Shown here: in pieces, positions 26,042 through 33,125 of the stretch
Numbering within the stretch: the first letter of the stretch is position 1
How the letters are laid out: each line of letters begins with the position of its first letter
Assembly (NCBI GenBank): GCA_900769975.1
Contig: CAAGIR010000232.1
Coordinates: forward strand, 1 to 37,582
From: Spirochaetia bacterium
Lineage (GTDB): Bacteria; Spirochaetota; Spirochaetia; Treponematales; Treponemataceae
Direction: 5' to 3'
Length of the DNA stretch: 37,582 bases
Translations under genes and position numbers: made by a program
The notes under the pieces: model-generated
What the model was told of the DNA's origin: nothing
The model's database searches: none
The model's input: only the letters and a program-made list of their open reading frames with translations

Positions 26042-26848
26042 ATGAAGAAAATAATTTTAAAGTTAACATTTGCCCTCTGTTTATCAACTATTTTAATTTC
26101 CTGTACTTCTATAAAAAATCAACAGGAAATTCCAGCCGATGAATATTCGTCAGAAACAGTAGAAGTTGAAAAAGGTGAGGCGATTGAAGTAAATCAAAAT
26201 AATGGTGAAATGCAGGTTCCTCAAAAGAAGAAAAAAAATGCACTTGAATCCTTCTTTACTTTCGGAAATAAAGATGATTTTGTTTATGGCGATGAATTTT
26301 CTCTTTTTACAAAAGGAACTGTCGGTGGTATAAAACAAAAGAAAGCGGATTTTATGATAGCACCAGAAAAATATACGGCAGGTTTTGGTTCGACTTATAT
26401 GGCAGCATATTATATAGTTCAGTTAAAGCAAGAATCACGACAGAAATTTATAAATGCATTCAATTCATATCTTTCTGATTTTGATAATAAAAGACTGGAA
26501 CGAAAAGGTCGAAATACATACAAAAAATATGGAAATATGGAAGTTCATTTAGACTGGGGAACAATAAAGTCTTCAACGCCAAATCATGCAGACGGAACGG
26601 CTTATTTGGGATACGAATTTGTAAAAGGTTCTCCTTATTTTACCATTACAACTTATCAGATGCATAATGATTATTGGGATTTGATTGGAGATTCAACTAC
26701 AAAAGATTCACTTGCATTAAAATATTATTTTACAAAAGCTCAGGCATCTCAATTATGTTCAATGCTCGAACAGGAAAAAATCAATTCATATCTTATGGGA
26801 TATTCAAGTGATGATTTCCTTACACCAGAAAGCGAGGATGATTATTAA
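26042..26848 (+). CDS. lipoprotein of unknown function
   Basis: The 268-residue precursor has a lipoprotein signal peptide: a KK N-terminus, a hydrophobic core and ILISC with Cys21 as the lipidation site. A low-complexity acidic linker follows (about 25-65), then a compact domain (about 75-255) rich in Tyr/Phe (YMAAYYIVQLKQESRQKF, YLGYEFVKGSPYFTITTYQ). It is not a family that I recognise. ATG 26042 is preferred over upstream in-frame starts at 25952 and 26030 because it has GGA 8 nt upstream and gives a normal signal peptide. The gene ends with its own terminator and seems monocistronic. Confidence 0.78.
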   Translation: MKKIILKLTFALCLSTILISCTSIKNQQEIPADEYSSETVEVEKGEAIEVNQNNGEMQVPQKKKKNALESFFTFGNKDDFVYGDEFSLFTKGTVGGIKQKKADFMIAPEKYTAGFGSTYMAAYYIVQLKQESRQKFINAFNSYLSDFDNKRLERKGRNTYKKYGNMEVHLDWGTIKSSTPNHADGTAYLGYEFVKGSPYFTITTYQMHNDYWDLIGDSTTKDSLALKYYFTKAQASQLCSMLEQEKINSYLMGYSSDDFLTPESEDDY

Positions 26849-26880
26849 TTCATGATGCAATAAAAAAGCATAATCTCATA

Positions 26881-26918
26881 AAAAAACTGTCTTTCTTTTG
26901 TGGAGGACAGTTTTTTTT
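26881..26918 (+). terminator. terminator of the lipoprotein gene
   Basis: AAAAAACTGTC (26881-26891) pairs with GACAG plus T residues (26906-26918), with an eight-T run. Confidence 0.85.
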
Positions 26919-26961
26919 ATAAAAAGAATGTCGGTGGAAGGTGGTAAAAAACAAAAAAGAT

Positions 26962-26995
26962 AAAAAAAAAGAGACTCTTAAAAAAGAATCTCTTT
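26962..26995 (-). terminator. terminator of the tRNA gene
   Basis: On the minus strand AAAGAGATTC pairs with GAGTCTCTTT with one mismatch, followed by a run of T residues. It begins directly after the tRNA 3' end. Confidence 0.75.
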
Positions 26996-26996
26996 A

Positions 26997-27069
26997 TAGC
27001 GACCAGTGGGATTGAACCACTGACAACACGGATATGAGCCGTGTGCTCTACCAACTGAGCTAGGTCGCC
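26997..27069 (-). tRNA. tRNA-Met (anticodon CAT)
   Basis: The minus strand folds as a full 73-nt cloverleaf. The acceptor stem is GGCGACC/GGTCGCT, the D arm GCTCAGTTGGTAGAGC, the anticodon stem CACGG/CCGTG with loop CTCATAT, and the T arm AGTGG-TTCAATC-CCACT. CCA is not encoded. The first pair is G1-T72 rather than the C1-A72 mismatch of initiator tRNA, so it is an elongator Met tRNA. A tRNA-Ile with lysidine-modified CAT cannot be ruled out by anticodon alone. Confidence 0.93.
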
Positions 27070-27082
27070 AAGCAATGAATAC

Positions 27083-27111
27083 ATATTATTCTTTATTTTA
27101 TAAATAGTCAA
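27083..27111 (-). promoter_or_regulatory. sigma-70 promoter of the tRNA gene
   Basis: On the minus strand TTGACT, a 17-bp spacer and TAATAT lie 14 bp before the tRNA 5' end, the expected spacing for a stable RNA promoter. Confidence 0.75.
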
Positions 27112-27249
27112 TAGTAAAAAAGGATATTTTTCAAAATTTTATAGATTTTTATATAAAAAAGCCTTTTTACAAAAAAAATACATCAGATTTACGGCAAAAA
27201 CTGCACATCATATAAATAGAGAGATTTTTTTCTCACTAAAAAAATGAGG

Positions 27250-27412
27250 AGGTGCTAATGAAATCTTTACCAGAAATAGCGTTAAAGTTTTTATTCACAA
27301 ATTTGCGTTGCAAGTTTTCCTCATTAATTGTGCTTTCACACTTTGTTTGGAAGTGCGGAAAAAAAGGTTGGAAAAAGAAAGTTCTTTCTTGACTTTTTAT
27401 GGGAGTATGCTT
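27250..27412 (+). promoter_or_regulatory. structured leader element (family A) in front of the sigma-like gene
   Basis: This is the plus-strand relative of the PilZ leader. A 41-bp core (27278-27318) matches 20142-20182 of the minus strand with four differences. Hairpins include AAATTTGC/GCAAGTTT around GTT, CTTTA/TAAAG, CACTTT/GAAGTG and AAGAAAG/CTTTCTT. The last is followed by a T-run and then GGGAG, the Shine-Dalgarno site at 27401. In two stems a C-G pair in one copy is a T-A pair in the other. A short reading frame (27258-27392) runs through it. Confidence 0.62.
27258..27392 (+). CDS. possible 44-residue small protein or leader peptide
   Basis: A very strong Shine-Dalgarno site (GAGGAGGTG) sits 4 nt before an ATG, opening a frame of 44 codons that stops 20 nt before the sigma-like gene. 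The product MKSLPEIALKFLFTNLRCK and onward is basic, with one hydrophobic stretch and two Cys, and ends in a Lys/Trp-rich tail. The related leader before the PilZ gene encodes a similar peptide in the matching frame (KTLPKLASKFLFTSLRCK), without gaps for about 36 codons, but there the ATG has become ATA and the Shine-Dalgarno site is degraded. It may be a translated regulatory peptide, or a chance frame through the hairpin element. Confidence 0.4.
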   Translation: MKSLPEIALKFLFTNLRCKFSSLIVLSHFVWKCGKKGWKKKVLS

Positions 27413-28357
27413 ATGAATAAAGAGCAAATCATTAAACTTTATGATGAAATTTGCAGTGGAACAATCAGCAGAAAAAAAGCATTGGGAAATCTTGCAGAGT
27501 TTATTGCAGAAAATTACCGTTTATTTGACCTGCATTATTATGATGAAGATTTTCAGTCGGAAGTGCTGCTTGCTTTGGTGGAAAAAGGTGACAAAATGTT
27601 TGATTATTATAAACCCGATCGTTCAGACTTTTTCAGATATTTCTATTATTATGTTCTAGGGCTTGTAAACAGTGTAAAAAAAAATCGTAAAGAGAAGGAG
27701 TGCAAAGATTATCTGATTTTTGAAGAAAATGTTTCTTCTTACACGATGAATGAAAAGAATTATAGCATTCAAAATTCTTTTGACAGCAAAATGTTTACAT
27801 CACTAAAAAGAGTTTCTTATACGCCTTTATCAAAAAATCAACTCCAAAGTATATACAAAAAAATCCTTGCTAAATGTCCAAATAAACAGATTCTGGTAGT
27901 TGCATTAAAAGCATCCTTTTATCTTACAGATTTTCAAATAAAAAAAGTGTGTGAATTGTACAAGATTGAAGAATATGTTTTTTATGACACAATCCAATAC
28001 TGTAAAATGAGCCTGTCTGCAAAAAGTACAAAGCGTCAAAAAGCGGTGGAAAGGAGGAATTTTGATTATTTTCACCACAGAAAATGCACAAAGAAAATTC
28101 TTGATATTTCTGCTTGCAAAGAAAAAGCGGATGCCGTAACGATAAAAAATCAACTTGTAAATCTGGACAGCCGCCATTATTATCACTGGATAACTTTAAA
28201 CGAAAAATTTGAAAAAGGATTTTTATATTTGAGACCGACAAACAAAACTATCAGCGAAATCTTGGGCATTTGTGAAAGACAGGTAGCATATTATATTAAT
28301 AGTGCAAAAAATCTTTTAAAAAAAGAAAATTTGCAGACTATGAATGATGAAAAATAA
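27413..28357 (+). CDS. divergent sigma-factor-like protein
   Basis: The 314-residue protein resembles sigma-70-family regulators without a clear match. Residues about 20-90 (AEFIAENYRLFDLHYYDEDF, then a DYYKPDRSDFFRYFYYYVLG stretch) look like sigma region 2, which contacts RNA polymerase and the -10 element. Residues 280-310 (TISEILGICERQVAYYINSAKN) form a helix-turn-helix like region 4. The middle is Lys/Tyr-rich with an unusual cluster of Cys and His (FDYFHHRKCTKKILDISACK), possibly a metal site. ATG 27413 is selected by GGGAG at 27401-27405. The upstream frame runs through the hairpin leader and is not credible. It would transcribe unknown targets or could be a phage- or element-derived regulator. 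No signal or membrane segment. Confidence 0.55.
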   Translation: MNKEQIIKLYDEICSGTISRKKALGNLAEFIAENYRLFDLHYYDEDFQSEVLLALVEKGDKMFDYYKPDRSDFFRYFYYYVLGLVNSVKKNRKEKECKDYLIFEENVSSYTMNEKNYSIQNSFDSKMFTSLKRVSYTPLSKNQLQSIYKKILAKCPNKQILVVALKASFYLTDFQIKKVCELYKIEEYVFYDTIQYCKMSLSAKSTKRQKAVERRNFDYFHHRKCTKKILDISACKEKADAVTIKNQLVNLDSRHYYHWITLNEKFEKGFLYLRPTNKTISEILGICERQVAYYINSAKNLLKKENLQTMNDEK

Positions 28358-28417
28358 TTATTAAAAAAATAAAAAATTGTAATTGCTCATATTACTTTTT
28401 TACATTATAGTTTAATC

Positions 28418-29074
28418 ATGAAAATTTATTTAGCAACTGGAAACAAACACAAAAAGAAAGAAATGTGCGAACTTCTTTCAGAGCATACAATTGTAATACC
28501 TTCAGACGAAGGCCTTGATTTTAATCCTGACGAAACAGGTACAACATTTTACGAAAACAGCCTTATAAAAGCAAGAGCACTCTATGATATGGTAAAATGT
28601 CCTGTTATTGCTGATGATTCAGGTATATGCGTGGATGCTTTGGGTGGAGCTCCAGGCATTTTTTCTTCAAGATATGCAGGTCCGGATTTTATGAAAGGAA
28701 AACCTGACGGTACAAAGATTTCTCAGCAAGAACAAAATATTTTTTTAATAAATCAACTTAATGATGCAATAAAACAGGGAAATCTTCCGCAAGGGCAGTA
28801 TTTAAATGGAGAAAGAAGCTGCCATTATACTTGTGCAATGGTTTTGTACTGTGGTGGTGACAGACTTTTCGTTACACAGGAAACTTTTGAAGGTGTCCTT
28901 ATTGATGATATAAATAAGCAGGCAGGTGAAGGCGGATTTGGATTTGATCCTATTGTTTATCTGCCGGAATATAAAAAAACTGTCGCACAGATAACTTCAC
29001 AGGAAAAAAATGCTATTTCTCACAGAGGAAAAGCCGTAAAAGCATTAAAACTTATTATTGATAATTTGAAATAA
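28418..29074 (+). CDS. rdgB: XTP/dITP diphosphatase (RdgB/HAM1)
   Basis: This cytoplasmic house-cleaning enzyme hydrolyses dITP, XTP and ITP to monophosphates and so keeps deaminated purines out of DNA and RNA. The 218-residue sequence has the family motifs in order: IYLATGNKHKKKEM (2-15), ADDSGICVDALGGAPGIFSSRYAG (67-90, Mg-binding DDSG), GEGGFGFDPIVY and SHRGKA near the C-terminus. It is slightly longer than the usual 195-205 because of an insertion near 92-125. No strong Shine-Dalgarno site is visible. The next gene begins 57 bp downstream in the same direction. Confidence 0.95.
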   Translation: MKIYLATGNKHKKKEMCELLSEHTIVIPSDEGLDFNPDETGTTFYENSLIKARALYDMVKCPVIADDSGICVDALGGAPGIFSSRYAGPDFMKGKPDGTKISQQEQNIFLINQLNDAIKQGNLPQGQYLNGERSCHYTCAMVLYCGGDRLFVTQETFEGVLIDDINKQAGEGGFGFDPIVYLPEYKKTVAQITSQEKNAISHRGKAVKALKLIIDNLK

Positions 29075-29131
29075 TGGGTTTATAATCATATATGGTGGGA
29101 ATATTAAAATTATAGGAAAAGGATGTCAAAT

Positions 29132-29587
29132 ATGAAAAAGTTTTTGATGATTTTAATTTTAGTTTCAGTTTTTTCAACTTTTTTAGTTGCAGCAGAAAAT
29201 GAAGATAACAAAAAGACAAATGCTTCTTATGAAAAGACAGAAGGTAAATGGAGCAGTTATTATTATGTTAACGTACCGATATTAAAAATTCTCGAAGGCA
29301 AAAATGCTTATTCAATCATATATCAGAAAAAAGGTGTGGGAGTGGGTTCTGTTGTAATTCCAAAAAAATGGGCAAAAGGAACTCCTGAAGATCCTCGAAA
29401 ATTAAAATTCAGAAAAGTACGTTCAAGCATCAATTCTTTTATGACAATCGTAAAAGATGACGGAGAATTCAAAAGAGTTATTCTTTCTATTCCAATGAAC
29501 AAGTCTGACCCGATTTGGGGTGTGGCAGATTACCGCAAGGAAATGGAAGGGGAAGATAAAGAAACTTTGGAAGATTTGGAATTTTAA
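29132..29587 (+). CDS. small exported protein of unknown function
   Basis: The 151-residue precursor has a clear signal peptide (residues 1 to about 20, KKFLMILILVSVFSTFLVAA followed by ENED), so it is exported to the periplasm or envelope. The mature part is about 130 residues, basic in the middle with alternating beta-type segments (YYYVNVPILKIL, GVGVGSVVIPKKW) and an acidic C-terminus. No known motif is recognised. ATG 29132 is preferred to ATG 29123 because AAAAGG lies 9 nt before it and overlaps the other start. NrnA starts 3 bp after its stop, so the two share an operon. Confidence 0.75.
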   Translation: MKKFLMILILVSVFSTFLVAAENEDNKKTNASYEKTEGKWSSYYYVNVPILKILEGKNAYSIIYQKKGVGVGSVVIPKKWAKGTPEDPRKLKFRKVRSSINSFMTIVKDDGEFKRVILSIPMNKSDPIWGVADYRKEMEGEDKETLEDLEF

Positions 29588-29590
29588 TAA

Positions 29591-30589
29591 ATGAAACAGG
29601 TTACATCTCAAGATGCCTCAGAATTAAAAGATTTTATTCAGGCTCATGACTTTTTCTTTGTAATTGGGCATAAAGAACCTGACGGAGATTGTATTGCTTC
29701 GTGTTTGGGTGTTGCTGCCATACTGGATTATTTTTCAAAAGAATATCAGTTATTATCTGCAGGGCCGTTTAAGCGGATAGATATTTTACAGTGGAAAGAT
29801 GATTTTTCTGATACAATGATTTTTCAAGATGCCGCTGAACGAAAAAAAACAGGACTGATTATTGTAGATTGTGCAGAATTGTCACGTCTGGGAGAAATTG
29901 ACGGAGATTTAAAAAATCTGGATTTGTTTATTATTGATCACCATAAGACAAGCGAAAGTCAAAATATGACGGGAGCGAAAAGTTATATTAATCCAGAAGC
30001 TCCTGCATGTGCATATCTTATACAGCTTTTTTATGAAATGATTGCAGGACCTGTTCCAAAAAAGACGGCAGAAATTTTGTTTTTAGGAATTTGTACTGAT
30101 ACTGGATATTTCCAGTTTTTATCTGATGATTCTGCATGTGTTTTTGAAGCGGTAAGCAGACTTGTGTCTTACGGGGCAAATCCAAAAGAAACTTACAAAA
30201 AAATGAATTCTGGAAAACCTTATTCGACAAGAAAATTGCTTGGCATTCTTTTACAAAGGGCAGAAAGGTATTTGGATGGAAAGCTTGTCGTTACTTATGA
30301 AACAATGGAAGATACAAAAAAAATTGGCAGTGAAGGTCGTGATTCAGATGCTTTGTATCAGCTTTTGCTTGCCTGTAAAGATGTCGAAGCGGTTGTTTTT
30401 TTGCGTCAGGATACGCCTTTGACTTGTACAGGTGGATTCCGTTCCCAGGACAAAATAGATGTTTCTGTGGTAGCAGCAAAATTTGGCGGTGGCGGACATA
30501 AAAATGCAAGCGGTATGAGCTGTAACGGTAAAATTGAAACGCTGATTCCTCAGATTGTAAAGGAATTTGCAAGAATTATGTACGTCTAA
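29591..30589 (+). CDS. nrnA: DHH-family phosphoesterase, NrnA type
   Basis: NrnA degrades short oligoribonucleotides and dephosphorylates 3'-phosphoadenosine 5'-phosphate. The 332-residue length fits a stand-alone DHH-DHHA1 protein. Metal-binding motifs are GHKEPDGD (26-33), DCAE (about 93-96) and DHHKTSES (116-123). A further metal-site Asp falls in GICTDTGYF. The DHHA1 domain ends with KFGGGGHKNASGMSC, the substrate-binding loop. No membrane segment, so cytoplasmic, and no GGDEF-like part as in GdpP. Translation is probably coupled to the preceding exported protein. Confidence 0.9.
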   Translation: MKQVTSQDASELKDFIQAHDFFFVIGHKEPDGDCIASCLGVAAILDYFSKEYQLLSAGPFKRIDILQWKDDFSDTMIFQDAAERKKTGLIIVDCAELSRLGEIDGDLKNLDLFIIDHHKTSESQNMTGAKSYINPEAPACAYLIQLFYEMIAGPVPKKTAEILFLGICTDTGYFQFLSDDSACVFEAVSRLVSYGANPKETYKKMNSGKPYSTRKLLGILLQRAERYLDGKLVVTYETMEDTKKIGSEGRDSDALYQLLLACKDVEAVVFLRQDTPLTCTGGFRSQDKIDVSVVAAKFGGGGHKNASGMSCNGKIETLIPQIVKEFARIMYV

Positions 30590-30629
30590 ATAAAATGGCT
30601 AAAATGGCAGAAATTGTGCCATTTGATTT
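30588..30629. repeat. AAATGGC hairpin repeat between nrnA and nrdR
   Basis: AAATGGCA (30602-30609) pairs with TGCCATTT (30617-30624), and a longer outer pairing runs from the nrnA stop. The same element occurs as a 12-bp stem at 37433-37465. It lies between two convergent genes and may terminate both, though no long T-run follows. Confidence 0.6.
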
Positions 30630-30655
30630 ATACGTTTGTCTGCGTTTTTGTTACG

Positions 30656-31111
30656 TCAGACTTTTATTTTCCTGACTTCTTCAATAAATTCGTCAAGGTT
30701 TTCAAAGTGTCTGTAAACAGAAACAAATCTTATGTATGCAACTTTATCAATGTGATATAATTTTTCCAGAACAATTTCTCCCAGTTCTGTAGAAGAAATT
30801 TCCTTTGATTCTTTTGCTTTTTTTAATGCAATTCCTTCGATTTCGTTGGAAAGGTTTTCGATTATATCCGTTGAAACAGGTCTTTTTTCTAATGCTCTTG
30901 CAATGCCTTTTTCAAGTTTTGCCCTGTCAAAAGGTTCTCGACGTAAATCTTTTTTTATTACCATAAATTGTTTTTCGTCAATGCGTTCATAACTTGTAAA
31001 ACGGTAACCGCATGAAAGACATTCACGTCTTCTCCGAATTACTTCACCGTTAAACATAGTTCTTGATTCCAAAACTTTATCTTCTAATGCATCACAATGC
31101 GGACATTTCAT
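30656..31111 (-). CDS. nrdR: transcriptional repressor NrdR
   Basis: NrdR represses ribonucleotide reductase genes by binding NrdR boxes when ATP and dATP levels signal adequate dNTPs. The 151-residue length is exact for the family. An N-terminal zinc ribbon uses C3-x2-C6 (KCPHCDALEDKVLESR) and a second pair in ECLSCGYRF. The ATP-cone follows with VIKKDLRREPFDRAKLEKGI and continues to about residue 135. ATG 31111 is chosen because GGAG lies 6 nt upstream and the family always begins with the zinc ribbon. The 33 residues upstream in frame come from a dispersed repeat. No NrdR-regulated gene lies in the window. Confidence 0.96.
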   Translation of the reverse strand: MKCPHCDALEDKVLESRTMFNGEVIRRRRECLSCGYRFTSYERIDEKQFMVIKKDLRREPFDRAKLEKGIARALEKRPVSTDIIENLSNEIEGIALKKAKESKEISSTELGEIVLEKLYHIDKVAYIRFVSVYRHFENLDEFIEEVRKIKV

Positions 31112-31147
31112 AAAAAACTCCAGAACACAAAATAACCTTCCTTCAAA

Positions 31148-31230
31148 TTGCACACCGCAGAAAGTTTCAACTTTCGAGGATTGCAATTGCGTTCGCGTCA
31201 TCGCGAACAATACCTTCTTTTACAATATAT
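31148..31230 (-). repeat. hairpin repeat (family B) in the nrdR leader
   Basis: On the minus strand it has GTTCGCG-ATGA-CGCGAAC, then an AATTGCA/TGCAATT outer stem around GAAAGT-TGAA-ACTTTC. The core matches the 72-bp repeats at 37366 and 37511. It lies about 40 bp before the nrdR start. Confidence 0.75.
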
Positions 31231-31273
31231 CCAAATCCATAAATTTAATCAAATGTCTGAAACGACCAAAAAC

Positions 31274-33064
31274 TCAGGAATGTTTTTTATTTTTTTTGAA
31301 CTTTTTGGATTTCTTTTTATTTTTAATTTTTCTTTCAGATGGAATGTAATCATCTTTTTCAAAAGTCAGGGCATAATACACTGCGAATGTTGTAAAAAGA
31401 ATTATTATGAGATATATGAGCCAGTTTCCAAATCGAGCATAAGTTGTCATTTTATGTTTGTAAATCGGTACATCTACAGTTATCGCTGCTTCCTCAAAAA
31501 GCGGCATGTCGGCTATTATTTTTCCTGCAGGATTAATTACAACAGAATAGCCAGCATTGCAGGAACGTACCATTGTTGTTCTGTATTCTATTGCACGATA
31601 TGAAGCAATCATAAAGTGCTGTATTTCACTGGAACGTTTTTTTGACCAGGAATCATCTGTAATGTTTATGAAAATTTCGGCTCCGTTTTTGAAAAAAGGA
31701 CGCATTATGTCTGTAAAAGAATCATCAAAGCAGATAGGAGTGGCAATTTTTACAGTTACAGGTTTGTTATCTTCTTTTTCCTGTTCGCTTATTTTTTTTG
31801 TAATGTCGATGTTTTTTACTGCAGGGAGACGGAAATATTGTGTAGTTTGGCATGGAATTTCAAAAAATACATACTGGTCTCCTGGTTTCCAGCCTGCAGA
31901 AATGCCAATTATCTTCTTTATAGTATTCCGGATTTTTGGATATTCTATAAATGGTAAAGCTTCTGCAAAAGGAACAAGGTGGTTTTTAGCATAGTAACCC
32001 CGAAAAAATCCGTCTTTATCGAACATTAATGCTGAATTGTGAAAATATTTTTCGCCGTAAATGTTTTTTGTAAAGGAACCGCCGAGTAAAAACGGAACAT
32101 CTATTTTATCTATGTATGGAAGAAGAGGATTTTCATGAGGATAATGTTTGTAATATGAAAGCGAGGATGGAAAAGGATATTTTAAACAACCTTCTGACCA
32201 AACAACTAAATCGGCCTGTTTTTGCTGTTCTGTGAGTGCATCTATTTGTTGTGAAGTAAGATTTTGGGACAGAAGTATGGATTCTTCATCTGTATTTTGA
32301 TTCCATGGATCACTGTTCTGCTGAACCATTATAGTTGTAAGTGTTTTTACAGGATGACGAGGTTTTTCATATTCAAAAAGACCATATACTAAAGAACAGC
32401 CAAATAAAACAACTGCAAATTTTCCAGTGATGAGGATGTCATTTTTCCTGTTGTGTTGATTGTTTTTTTCAAAAATAAAAATCAGGCTTTCTGCAAAAAT
32501 GGAGTTTAAAAGAATAATTATAAAAGTAATGCCATAAGTGCCAGTTATGGAAGATATTTGCATTAAAAGTGGCCATGTAAACATGCACGAAAAAACAGTT
32601 CCCCAGGGATATCCGAGAAAACCTGATGATTTGACCCATTCATAAAGGGTGTAAATTGCCGAAAAATACAAAATCTTAAAAAAAGATGTTTCCCAGAATT
32701 TTTGGTAAAGGCATCCTTCTGAAAGTTTGTTTTTCGAAGAAGAAAACGGCAGGTATAGATAAAGTGCCATAAATCCGCCAATCATGCCTGTGCCGAAAGC
32801 CGAGGCTCCGAGCGTGATTAAGGCAAAATTTTTAAAATAAGCAAGCCAGTAACTTGAACAAAGGTGCGTTGTTATAGATTGTATAAAACCAGCAAAAAAT
32901 GCCTGGCGATAATTTTTGATTTTTCTGGAGAATAATATGTAATACGGAATAAAAGCAATTAAAGTATAAAAGGGCGCCCCAAATTCATAAAGTTCATTTG
33001 GAATTGCCATAGAAAGCATGGTGCCAGAAAAAAAAGAATAAAAAACTTGTAAAAATACTTCCAT
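31274..33064 (-). CDS. lnt: apolipoprotein N-acyltransferase
   Basis: Lnt is an inner-membrane enzyme that adds the third acyl chain to the N-terminal Cys of lipoproteins. The 596-residue sequence has about six N-terminal membrane helices (residues 5-230), the nitrilase-like periplasmic domain and a last membrane helix near 552-572. The Glu-Lys-Cys triad is visible as WSEG (Glu291), YAKNHLVPFAE (Lys360) and TPICFDDSF (Cys445). The protein is longer than the usual 510 residues because of insertions around 400-435 and a very Lys-rich cytoplasmic tail of about 25 residues. The gene diverges from the galactokinase-like gene with about 60 bp between them, so their promoters overlap. Spirochaetes depend heavily on lipoproteins, and the window encodes at least one. 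Confidence 0.95.
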   Translation of the reverse strand: MEVFLQVFYSFFSGTMLSMAIPNELYEFGAPFYTLIAFIPYYILFSRKIKNYRQAFFAGFIQSITTHLCSSYWLAYFKNFALITLGASAFGTGMIGGFMALYLYLPFSSSKNKLSEGCLYQKFWETSFFKILYFSAIYTLYEWVKSSGFLGYPWGTVFSCMFTWPLLMQISSITGTYGITFIIILLNSIFAESLIFIFEKNNQHNRKNDILITGKFAVVLFGCSLVYGLFEYEKPRHPVKTLTTIMVQQNSDPWNQNTDEESILLSQNLTSQQIDALTEQQKQADLVVWSEGCLKYPFPSSLSYYKHYPHENPLLPYIDKIDVPFLLGGSFTKNIYGEKYFHNSALMFDKDGFFRGYYAKNHLVPFAEALPFIEYPKIRNTIKKIIGISAGWKPGDQYVFFEIPCQTTQYFRLPAVKNIDITKKISEQEKEDNKPVTVKIATPICFDDSFTDIMRPFFKNGAEIFINITDDSWSKKRSSEIQHFMIASYRAIEYRTTMVRSCNAGYSVVINPAGKIIADMPLFEEAAITVDVPIYKHKMTTYARFGNWLIYLIIILFTTFAVYYALTFEKDDYIPSERKIKNKKKSKKFKKNKKHS

Positions 33065-33125
33065 TATAGTATATTTAACTATATAGTTGAAAAAAAATCA
33101 AGTTGATTTTTGGAAGGGAGGAATC

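Noticed and set aside
31112..31210. 33-residue N-terminal extension of NrdR
   Set aside because: It is translated from the dispersed hairpin repeat. NrdR starts with its zinc ribbon, and GGAG fits ATG 31111.
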